Of a stretch of 64,000 bases of DNA, positions 55,808 through 64,000 are shown one piece after another; the stretch's first letter is position 1, and the number at the start of each line of letters is the position of its first letter. The translations under genes were made by a program, and so were the position numbers. Under the pieces are notes generated by a model. The model had not been told where the DNA came from. It made no database searches and saw only the letters and a program-made list of their open reading frames with translations. The DNA lies in contig NZ_RZHG01000026.1 in the NCBI RefSeq assembly GCF_003989795.1, forward strand, positions 1 to 64,000, read 5' to 3'. This stretch comes from Vreelandella andesensis (GTDB taxonomy: Bacteria > Pseudomonadota > Gammaproteobacteria > Pseudomonadales > Halomonadaceae).

Positions 55808-57125
55808 AACCAGCCTTCAGAAAACACTCGGTATCGGCCTTACACTGGGCGTCACCCTACTTTGGCTGGTAGGCGTTACTGCGTCCGGACTCGTTGCCCA
55901 GCACGAAATGAATGAGGTATTCGACAGCGCTCTGGAAGAAACCGCCCAGCGAATCCTGCCGCTGGCCGTTACTGACATCCTGAACCGGGAAAACGATACC
56001 GGCAATCAAAGAGCTCCGGCTTTGAAAGACCACGATGAATACCTGACTTATCTGGTACGGGACGAACAGGGCAACCTCCTGCTCCGCTCCCACGACGCCA
56101 ATCCTGAGGTTTTTGGTACAACACCCATAGAAGGCTTTTCAAACACCTCTACCCACCGGCTATACGGCGCGTTTGCGGTCAGTAATACGATTTATCTTGA
56201 AGTGGCTGAGCCCCTGGCGCATCGGCGTGAATCCGCGTTGGAGGCGGGATTGGCCTTATTGATGCCGTTAGTGGTACTGATTCCGGTAAGCCTGCTGGGT
56301 GTCTGGTGGATCGTCCGGCTTTCGCTGCGCAAGGTGGTTGATTTTCAACAAGACATTGAATCCCGCGGCGCGGGAGACCTTACCCCGGTTGCAGAGAATC
56401 AGCTGCCCCGTGAATTTAAACCGATCGCCATTGCCGTCAATCGGCTACTCGAACGATTGCACCGTGCACTTGAATCGGAACGGAGTTTTACCGCCAACAG
56501 TGCCCATGAGTTACGAACCCCACTCGCAACAGCGCTCGCCAAAGTGCAGCGACTGAAAACCCGGATATTCGATGATCAAGTGAAGAAGAATGTTACGGAA
56601 ATTGAAGAGGCCTTGCGCAGCCTGTCGACGCTTTCCGGAAAACTGCTTGAGCTGGCAAAAGCGGAAGGTGGCGGCGCCCTATCACAAAACCCGCACGATC
56701 TTGTGCCCGTACTGGCAATAATCGTCCGAGATTTTGAGGACCAAGTACCTGGAAGAATTGTCCAGTCCCTGCCAGAGCAAGAGGTGAGTTCTTTTCTTGA
56801 TCCCGATGCTTTCGCCATTCTGGTGCGTAATCTGATCGAAAACGCGCTCAAGCATGGCTCACCGAACCAGCCGGTGGAAGTTAGCCTGGAGGACAATGGC
56901 ACGCTAAGAGTGTGCAATGGCGGTGACAGCGTGCCACCGGATCAGCTCATTTTATTACGCAATCGATTTACCCGCTCAAAAACAGATGCTTCCGGTTCCG
57001 GCCTGGGCCTGGCGATTGCCGATGCCATTGCCAAAGGTGCCGGTATGCCCCTGCATCTAAGATCTCCAGTCACAGGACGGCAGGATGGTTTTGAAGTAGT
57101 AATGAATGTAATAAACACATGGTAA
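55797..57125 (+). CDS. Sensor histidine kinase
   Basis: 442 aa. TM1 at about residues 12-34, periplasmic part of about 120 residues, TM2 at about 155-180 (LALLMPLVVLIPVSLLGVWWIV). HAMP-like linker, then H-box NSAHELRTPLATALAKV, N-box NLIENALKHGSPNQ and G-box GSGLGLAIADAIAKGAG. The catalytic domain is short. It belongs to the QseC/PmrB branch by architecture. Signal unknown; the neighbours suggest metal or redox stress. Confidence 0.92.
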   Translation: MATRTSLQKTLGIGLTLGVTLLWLVGVTASGLVAQHEMNEVFDSALEETAQRILPLAVTDILNRENDTGNQRAPALKDHDEYLTYLVRDEQGNLLLRSHDANPEVFGTTPIEGFSNTSTHRLYGAFAVSNTIYLEVAEPLAHRRESALEAGLALLMPLVVLIPVSLLGVWWIVRLSLRKVVDFQQDIESRGAGDLTPVAENQLPREFKPIAIAVNRLLERLHRALESERSFTANSAHELRTPLATALAKVQRLKTRIFDDQVKKNVTEIEEALRSLSTLSGKLLELAKAEGGGALSQNPHDLVPVLAIIVRDFEDQVPGRIVQSLPEQEVSSFLDPDAFAILVRNLIENALKHGSPNQPVEVSLEDNGTLRVCNGGDSVPPDQLILLRNRFTRSKTDASGSGLGLAIADAIAKGAGMPLHLRSPVTGRQDGFEVVMNVINTW

Positions 57126-57205
57126 ACACAGGTTTATTTTTTCAGGGTCTGATGACGTTTCGCCAAAAAATAAAGCGCTAACGCCAGAAATCAGGAGATG
57201 TTTTG

Positions 57206-57898
57206 ATGAGTCATCATGAAATTCACAGGTCGAATCGCGTTGGGTGGCTGAGAGCCTCGGTGTTAGGTGCCAACGATGGCCTTGTCTCTACGGCAAGCTT
57301 GATTATTGGTGTGGCGTCAGCCTCAACCGGACATAATGAGATTTTGTTAGCGGGCGTTGCCGGACTGGTTGCCGGGGCCATGTCGATGGCCGCCGGCGAG
57401 TATGTTTCCGTCAGTTCGCAATCTGACACAGAAAATGCCGATTTGGCGCTGGAAAGAAAATCATTAGAAGATAATTATGAGATTGAACAGCTGGAACTTG
57501 CCGAAATTTACGAACAAAGAGGCGTCGACCCCTGGTTGGCCCAACAGGTCTCTTTTCAGTTAATGGAGCATGACGCACTCGGTGCGAATGCTCGTGATGA
57601 AATCGGTATTTCTGCGGATGGTGATGCGAAGCCTATGCAGGCTGCATTTTCGTCAGCAGCCTCTTTTTTAGTAGGGGCATCACTACCGCTAGCAGTCGCG
57701 TGGCTTGTGCCCTTTCATTTGATCATTGTTTTGGTTGCTCTTTCTTCGTTGGTGTTTCTGGCACTCCTGGGAGGCCTGGCAGCCCGGACGGGTGGAGCCT
57801 CTATTATCACCGGCGCAATCAGAGTCACCTTTTGGGGAGCATTGGCCATGGCGCTCACAGCCGGGGTTGGCGCGCTGTTCGGAGTGGCTGCGGGGTGA
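57206..57898 (+). CDS. VIT1/CCC1-family membrane protein
   Basis: 230 aa. GWLRASVLGANDGLVSTASLIIGVASAS and AGAMSMAAGEYVSVSSQSD are the family hallmark helices. A cytosolic metal-binding-type segment (residues about 80-140) with many Glu follows, then three C-terminal helices. Members export or sequester Fe2+/Mn2+. The ATG at 57206 follows AGGAGA at 7 nt (a TTG one codon earlier is ignored). It lies 80 bp after the sensor kinase on the same strand. Confidence 0.9.
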   Translation: MSHHEIHRSNRVGWLRASVLGANDGLVSTASLIIGVASASTGHNEILLAGVAGLVAGAMSMAAGEYVSVSSQSDTENADLALERKSLEDNYEIEQLELAEIYEQRGVDPWLAQQVSFQLMEHDALGANARDEIGISADGDAKPMQAAFSSAASFLVGASLPLAVAWLVPFHLIIVLVALSSLVFLALLGGLAARTGGASIITGAIRVTFWGALAMALTAGVGALFGVAAG

Positions 57899-57907
57899 CA
57901 CACTAAT

Positions 57908-58263
57908 TTAAAGCTTATGCTCGCTCACCAGCACTAGATCAACCACGTGCACCAGGGCGATGACTTCCCGAAGAAAGGGGTCGATGTCTTCCTGCTGTTC
58001 CGAGGCGCCTACGAACACCATGAACGAAAGCGCCTTTACTGAGGGCACTTCCACTTTTGCCCGAGTAGACCCCGTCGCCATAGTTTTCTGTGCTTCATAC
58101 CGCACCTGTTTGGCGGATTCCCGCTCCAGTTTCCAGACTGCGTCCAGTGTTGGAAAGGTGGGGGCCCGGTCGGGCAGATGTTACCGCAGGTGGTACAGCC
58201 TACCGCACAGTTCATGGCGTCCAACGGATCCGCAACACCATCAATCGCCGTATGCTGATCCAT
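57908..58263 (-). pseudogene. Ferredoxin-like 4Fe-4S gene broken by a frameshift
   Basis: Two frames join into one protein of about 118 aa. The N-terminal part (ATG 58263, after AAGGGGAAGAGTC) reads AMNCAVGCTTCGNICPTG, with a CxxxCxxCxxxCP cysteine pattern. The other frame continues FPTLDAVWKLERESAKQVRYEAQKTM and runs to the stop at 57908. The break is in the run CGGGCCCCCACC near 58160-58172; adding one G would give CPTGAPTFPTL. Either a real single-base deletion or a sequencing error. It lies between the VIT1-like gene and cbpM. Confidence 0.7.
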
Positions 58264-58379
58264 GACTCTTCCCCTTTTCATTGATAGGCGTATTCACCAT
58301 CAATGTAGCTCGTTGAAGCTTCAGGAGGGGAGGAGTCCCTTTCATTGGGGATACAAGCGATTTTTTGCTAATAACTTTC

Positions 58380-58685
58380 TCAAAGACCCGCAGCGCGCAA
58401 CCGATCTTTGAGACGCTGATTTTCCTCTATCAGGTCAGCCGCCAATGCGGCAAGTTCGGGCGCGGCCTCAAAATCGCGTTCTAACTGATGCATTCGCCGA
58501 GCACGGGTCAGGTCGTGACTAGTGAAGCGCCAGCTCGCCACATAGGGTGAACCATCCGCCAGTAGGCCACTCTCAATGCGCTCGATAACCCAGTCGGTTT
58601 CCACCGAGCAGGCACGCGCCAACTCATCAAGAGTCAGGGTCGCCTCGTCGATCAAATCACCGCTGGTAATAGCTCGCTGTACCAT
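58380..58685 (-). CDS. cbpM: Chaperone modulator CbpM
   Basis: 101 aa, MerR-like fold. ITSGDLIDEATLTLDELARACSVETDWVIERIESGLL, then WRFTSHDLTRARRMHQLERDFEAAPELAALAADLIEENQRLKDRL is the CbpM pattern. It begins 3 bp after the cbpA stop, on the same strand. In E. coli CbpM binds the J domain of CbpA and blocks its DNA- and DnaK-binding activity. Confidence 0.92.
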   Translation of the reverse strand: MVQRAITSGDLIDEATLTLDELARACSVETDWVIERIESGLLADGSPYVASWRFTSHDLTRARRMHQLERDFEAAPELAALAADLIEENQRLKDRLRAAGL

Positions 58686-58688
58686 GGC

Positions 58689-59639
58689 CTAGCCTCCCTT
58701 CCGTTGGCGCGGATCGAAAGCCAGTTCCCGCGCCATGGTTTCATACAGTTCCCGTGCCTTATCGCTATCGGCCGGGGGCAGCACTACCGCTAACTCAACA
58801 TACAGGTCGCCAGGATCAGGTCCGGGAATGCCGCGCCCTTTCAAGCGCAACCGACGCCCAGATTGCGAGCCCGCAGGCACCTTCAGCTTCACAATTCCAG
58901 ACGGAGTGGGGGTCTCAATGCTGGCTCCTAAAGCAGCCTCCCAGGGCGTGACCGGCACCGTTTGGTGAACATCCCGTCCTTCAACCCGATAACGTGGGTC
59001 GGGGATAAAGTGGATTTCAAGAAATAAATCACCCGCTGGTCCACCGCCGATACCAGGACTGCCCTGACCCGAAAGCCTTATATGCTGGCCCGCTTTCACA
59101 CCCTTGGGTATTCCCACGTTGAGCGTGTGTTCTTTAGAACTGACGCGGCCTTGAGCATCGACCTGAGGCACTAACAGCGTGATCGAACGGGTGGCGCCAA
59201 GGTAGGCATCTTTGAGATCAATAACCACTTTGGCGTGACGATCTTCACCGCGCATCTGATAGCCGCGCCCTGCTCTTCCACCTCCTCTTTGCCGACTGCC
59301 TTGGCCGAAGAGGTTGGCAAAGAAGTCACTAAACTCACCGAGGTCAGCTTCCTCAAAGCCACGCCCGCTGTACTCAAAACCTGCATCCCAATCCGGTGGT
59401 GGTTGGAAATCCTGGCCAGAATGATACTGCTGAGCAAGTTGGTCATAGGCGAGCCGCTTCTCGGGATCAGACAACACTGCCTTAGCTTCATTGATTTCCT
59501 GCATGCGCTGCTCAGCATCCAGCTCTTTGCTGACATCGGGATGAAACTTGCGTGCCAGCTTGCGGTAGGCTTTTTTAATCTCCTCGGCTGTTGCAGTTTT
59601 CTCCACGCCGAGCACTTGATAATAATCCTTAAATTCCAC
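58689..59639 (-). CDS. cbpA: DnaJ-like co-chaperone CbpA
   Basis: 316 aa. J domain starts MEFKDYYQVLGVEKTATAEEIKKAYRKLARKFHPDVS with the HPD tripeptide. A Gly/Arg-rich linker (GQGSRQRGGGRAGRGYQM) follows, then C-terminal substrate-binding and dimer domains (VGIPKGVKAGQHIRLSGQGSPG, LKVPAGSQSGRRLRLKGRGIPG) without the DnaJ zinc finger. The start is GTG 59639: GGAGG lies 8 nt before it and the domain begins there; the longer frame to 59786 is rejected. Confidence 0.93.
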   Translation of the reverse strand: MEFKDYYQVLGVEKTATAEEIKKAYRKLARKFHPDVSKELDAEQRMQEINEAKAVLSDPEKRLAYDQLAQQYHSGQDFQPPPDWDAGFEYSGRGFEEADLGEFSDFFANLFGQGSRQRGGGRAGRGYQMRGEDRHAKVVIDLKDAYLGATRSITLLVPQVDAQGRVSSKEHTLNVGIPKGVKAGQHIRLSGQGSPGIGGGPAGDLFLEIHFIPDPRYRVEGRDVHQTVPVTPWEAALGASIETPTPSGIVKLKVPAGSQSGRRLRLKGRGIPGPDPGDLYVELAVVLPPADSDKARELYETMARELAFDPRQRKGG

Positions 59640-59806
59640 GTTGAGAGCCTCCGGTCGTCGGAATGGACTCCAGGCAATAGTCCGCCAAGTATCCTGTGTA
59701 ATAGCTGCTAATGGCTCAAGGATAGTCGACGACACCAGCCTCGAACACTCTACAATCTCAACCTTGCCTCTATTTCCTGAATTCAACCAATAATTGCCGC
59801 CGCTCT

Positions 59807-59874
59807 TTTACACAGGGCTTAGGTTTACACAGAACGTAGATTTACACAGAACGTAGATTTACACAGAACATAGG
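59807..59874. repeat. 17-bp tandem repeat, four copies
   Basis: TTTACACAGAACGTAGA repeats from 59807, 59824, 59841 and 59858, the first and last copies degenerate. It lies in the gap between divergent cbpA and the N-ATPase operon, upstream of atpD. Confidence 0.92.
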
Positions 59875-59941
59875 CTCGTTACGCGTAACGCTAACACAGG
59901 TTAGGGCAGTGCTTTTTAAACCCTCTTAGTATTCAAAATAG

Positions 59942-61862
<1,921 letters not shown>

Positions 61863-61866
<4 letters not shown>

Positions 61867-62171
61867 GCGCTGATCACCCTAAGAACCCTAACGAAGCAAC
61901 ACCACCCGATGACCCCTTGGTCAGTGAAGCAAGACGGCGACATCAACGTCATGAGCGTTGGCTGCGCGAGGGTGATATGTCCGTTGGCCGACGTCTTGCC
62001 CAAATCGGGGTGCTGGGCTGGATATTTATCGTGCCTACCCTGGCAGGCCTATTTTTTGGCCGTTGGCTAGATACCCAACTGACCACCGGCATTTTCTGGA
62101 CCACACCGATGATGATGTTAGGCATCTGCCTTGGCGCCTGGACAGCCTGGAAATGGATGAATGCACGATGA
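61863..62171 (+). CDS. atpQ: N-ATPase small membrane protein AtpQ
   Basis: 102 aa with a GTG start that overlaps the atpC stop. The N-terminal half is polar and Arg-rich (VSEARRRHQRHERWLREGD), then two hydrophobic helices (IGVLGWIFIVPTLAGLFFG and TTPMMMLGICLGAWTAW). AtpI-like in shape. AtpQ is a recognised part of N-ATPase operons, probably helping assembly of the c-ring. Confidence 0.88.
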
Positions 62172-62494
62172 GCAACACACTCTTTTTGACACACTCGCTG
62201 CCACATTCGTTACTACACGTTTTACCACTCACCATCCCGTTGTGTTTTCTGGGCGGGTTGGCGCTTGGCTATGTCTACTTTCGCGCGCTGCAGAAAACAA
62301 TTGACCTTTTTATGAGCGTGAGTCGGGGGCACCCTTTGATGGGCATGGCGCTAACGCTGGGGCGCTTAACGCTACTTGCCCTGGGCCTCTACCTTGCCGT
62401 GTTGATGGGTGGCTTTACGCTGTTAGCCATGCTGGCAGGCATCATGTCCGCCAAAGCGCTGATGTTTTGCAAAATAAGGCACGCCAGCTTATGA
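62168..62494 (+). CDS. atpR: N-ATPase small membrane protein AtpR
   Basis: 108 aa. Start ATG 62168 overlaps the atpQ stop; the longer frame from 62063 lies inside atpQ. Three hydrophobic segments (LTIPLCFLGGLALGYVYF, LGRLTLLALGLYLAVLMGG, LLAMLAGIMSAKALMF) match AtpR. Companion of AtpQ in N-ATPase operons. Confidence 0.87.
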   Translation: MSNTLFLTHSLPHSLLHVLPLTIPLCFLGGLALGYVYFRALQKTIDLFMSVSRGHPLMGMALTLGRLTLLALGLYLAVLMGGFTLLAMLAGIMSAKALMFCKIRHASL

Positions 62495-63207
62495 ACTCAC
62501 CTCTTCAAGCCAACGTTCTGTTTCAACTGGGGCCGGTTCCAATCACTGAAGCCGTCATCACAACGTGGGCAATTATGGTGATCCTCATCCTTGGATCATT
62601 TTTGCTCGCCCGGCACCTCGATACGCTACCCGGCAAACGCCAAGCAATACTCGAACTTATCGTCGCCACATTGGATATTCAGATACGCGAGACGTCCGGC
62701 GCAGCGCCAGCGCCCTACCGAGGATTCATCGGCACCCTTTTCCTATTCATCCTGATCGCCAATTGGTCGTCACTTATACCCGGAATAACACCACCAACCG
62801 CCCAGCTCGAAACCGACGCAGCATTGGCGATACTGGTTTTTTTATCAATCATCTGGTTCGGCATCAGCAAAGGCGGCGTGCGGGGTTATTTTAAGTCCTT
62901 CGCCGCCCCCAACCTTATTATGATTCCGCTGAATATTCTGGAAAGCGTCACCCGGATTTTTTCGATGTTTGTACGTTTGTTTGGCAACGTGATGAGCGGT
63001 GTTTTTGTGATCGGCATTGTTGCCTCATTGGCTGGCCTGCTGGTACCGATTCCATTAATGGCGCTCGACCTGCTGACCGGACTGGTACAAGCCTACATCT
63101 TTGCCGTACTGGCGATGGTGTTCATCACGGCGACCGTCGAAGAAAGTCAACCCACAGTGAAAGACTCACCCCCCGCATCGCCACCTTTAGAAGAGAGGGA
63201 ATCTTAA
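62491..63207 (+). CDS. atpB: N-ATPase subunit a
   Basis: 238 aa, six to seven helices. The essential arginine is in ESVTRIFSMFVRLFGNVMSGVF, equivalent to E. coli aArg210. The last helices read LLTGLVQAYIFAVLAMVFITATVEE. Its ATG at 62491 overlaps the atpR stop. Forms the cation half-channels against the c-ring. Tail is short and hydrophilic. Confidence 0.92.
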   Translation: MNSPLQANVLFQLGPVPITEAVITTWAIMVILILGSFLLARHLDTLPGKRQAILELIVATLDIQIRETSGAAPAPYRGFIGTLFLFILIANWSSLIPGITPPTAQLETDAALAILVFLSIIWFGISKGGVRGYFKSFAAPNLIMIPLNILESVTRIFSMFVRLFGNVMSGVFVIGIVASLAGLLVPIPLMALDLLTGLVQAYIFAVLAMVFITATVEESQPTVKDSPPASPPLEERES

Positions 63208-63452
63208 TGGACTATCTCAGCCTGATCAGTATATTCAGTGCCGCTTTTGCCGTGGCATTTGGCGCCATCGGACCCGCACTGGCAGAGGGGCGCGCCGTCG
63301 CGGCCGCGATGGATGCTATCGCGCGCCAGCCTGAGGCCGCGAATACCATCTCACGGACGCTATTCGTCGGTTTGGCGATGATTGAAACGACAGCCATTTA
63401 TTGTCTAGTCATCTCGCTGCTACTTCTGTTCGCCAACCCATTACTTGGGTAA
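63207..63452 (+). CDS. atpE: N-ATPase subunit c with two-carboxylate motif
   Basis: 81 aa, two helices joined by the loop ARQPEA (residues 39-44). The ion-site glutamate is Glu60, with Thr61, Thr62 and Tyr65 after it (IETTAIY), as in Na+-type c subunits (Glu65/Ser66/Thr67/Tyr70 of Ilyobacter). In helix 1 the Gln32 position is Glu27 (GPALAEGRA), 33 residues before Glu60, so a second carboxylate is present. The first base is the last of the atpB stop codon overlap. Confidence 0.93.
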   Translation: MDYLSLISIFSAAFAVAFGAIGPALAEGRAVAAAMDAIARQPEAANTISRTLFVGLAMIETTAIYCLVISLLLLFANPLLG

Positions 63453-63456
63453 TAGC

Positions 63457-64000
63457 ATGAGCATTGATTTCTGGAGCCTGGGGTTACAAGCCGTTAACGT
63501 CACCATTCTGATCTGGCTGCTGTCACGGTTTTTTTGGCGGCCGGTCGCCGCCGCGATTAAGAAACGTCAGGACACGGTGAGCCGTCTACTAAACGATGCT
63601 CAAACGGCCAAGACCAACGCCGATGCCATTCTTGCGGAAGTGACGACTGCCCGTGAAGGCATCGCAGCCGAGCGCGAAACTATGCTGACCGACGCTGCGC
63701 AAAAAGCGGAAAGTGCTGCCAACCTAGCGCTGGTTAATGCTCAAAAACAAGCCCAGACACTCATTGATACCGCCCAGCTTGAAAGCACTCGAACGGCCGA
63801 CGCGCTGCGCGCTGAACTCACGGAACAGGCGACTCTGCTCGCCGTCAACATTGCGCAGAAATTACTCAGCCGCCTGGACACCGCTGTTGTTCAAAGTGCC
63901 TTTGTAGGCTTGCTGGTTGAAGCGATAGGAGCGCTTTCCGCAGAGGATCGAGAGTCATTACGGGCGGCAAACCAGGGCATAGAATTGGTCGGCACATTAG
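63457..64000 (+). CDS. atpF: N-ATPase subunit b (partial)
   Basis: At least 181 aa, cut by the window end. MSIDFWSLGLQAVNVTILIWLLSRFFWRPVAAAIKKRQDTVSRLL is the b-subunit membrane anchor and stalk start; residues 45-140 are a long Ala-rich coiled coil. The part from about residue 140 (LAVNIAQKLLSRLDTAVVQSAFVGLLVEAI) continues where a classical b subunit is nearly finished. In N-ATPases the gene for delta is absent and b is longer, so this extension is expected to stand in for delta. Confidence 0.92.
   Translation, partial: MSIDFWSLGLQAVNVTILIWLLSRFFWRPVAAAIKKRQDTVSRLLNDAQTAKTNADAILAEVTTAREGIAAERETMLTDAAQKAESAANLALVNAQKQAQTLIDTAQLESTRTADALRAELTEQATLLAVNIAQKLLSRLDTAVVQSAFVGLLVEAIGALSAEDRESLRAANQGIELVGTL

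Overview
The window reads as chromosomal DNA of a moderately halophilic gammaproteobacterium, most likely Halomonadaceae (Halomonas/Vreelandella/Chromohalobacter-like). The reasons are the combination of a C3-sulfonate (sulfolactate/DHPS) catabolic island organised much like the one known from Chromohalobacter, an N-type (Na+/H+) F-ATPase operon, a TRAP plus TTT transporter pair, and intermediate GC with an AT-rich capsule locus. The species assignment is inference. I found no rRNA, tRNA, CRISPR, phage or intact insertion sequence.

Region 1 (1-2862): pntBA transhydrogenase, pntB cut by the window edge. Region 2 (2908-19699): a C3-sulfonate catabolic island. A TRAP transporter (8710-10441), HpsN-type sulfopropanediol 3-dehydrogenase, an SDR and a zinc alcohol dehydrogenase would take up 2,3-dihydroxypropane-1-sulfonate (DHPS) and convert it to (R)-sulfolactate. 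A TTT transporter (14059-17055) would import sulfolactate, SlcC and ComC would invert (S)- to (R)-sulfolactate, and SuyAB would split it to pyruvate and sulfite. A YeiH-family permease is a candidate sulfite exporter. A LacI-type and a GntR-type regulator sit inside the island. Their likely operators can be read: a perfect 22-bp LacI-type palindrome, a second 14-bp copy, and a different palindrome (TCATATATATGA) present upstream of both regulators.

Region 3 (19853-44711): a capsule/exopolysaccharide locus on the minus strand, closed by a strong hairpin terminator at 19853-19901. It has Wza/Wzb/Wzc export, a WbpM/CapD-type dehydratase, a DegT aminotransferase, a PglC-like initiating sugar transferase, an ATP-grasp enzyme, UDP-glucose dehydrogenase and UDP-glucuronate epimerase, four glycosyl or glycerophosphate transferases, a CDP-glycerol-forming TagD, two Wzy/WaaL-like proteins and an ABC flippase, but no Wzx. 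A perfect RfaH ops element (41605-41616) precedes wza. Two genes here look unusual: an NDK-like/kinase-like fusion (31546-32742) and a phosphoribosyltransferase with a degenerate HAD-like tail (27999-28904).

Region 4 (45180-51240): a PmrAB-like two-component system divergent from a GT9 glycosyltransferase, a PAP2 phosphatase and an EptA-type phosphoethanolamine transferase, with two perfect PmrA-box-like sites between them, one facing each way. Region 5 (51745-57125): a PepSY/flavodoxin-reductase membrane protein, a DUF2271 protein and an acidic PepSY protein, divergent from a second OmpR-type two-component system; again two 11-bp-period half-site pairs lie in the shared control region. Region 6 (57206-59639): a VIT1/CCC1-like protein, a frameshifted ferredoxin-like gene, and cbpM-cbpA. 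Region 7 (59993-64000): the N-ATPase operon atpD-C-Q-R-B-E-F, cut at atpF by the window end.
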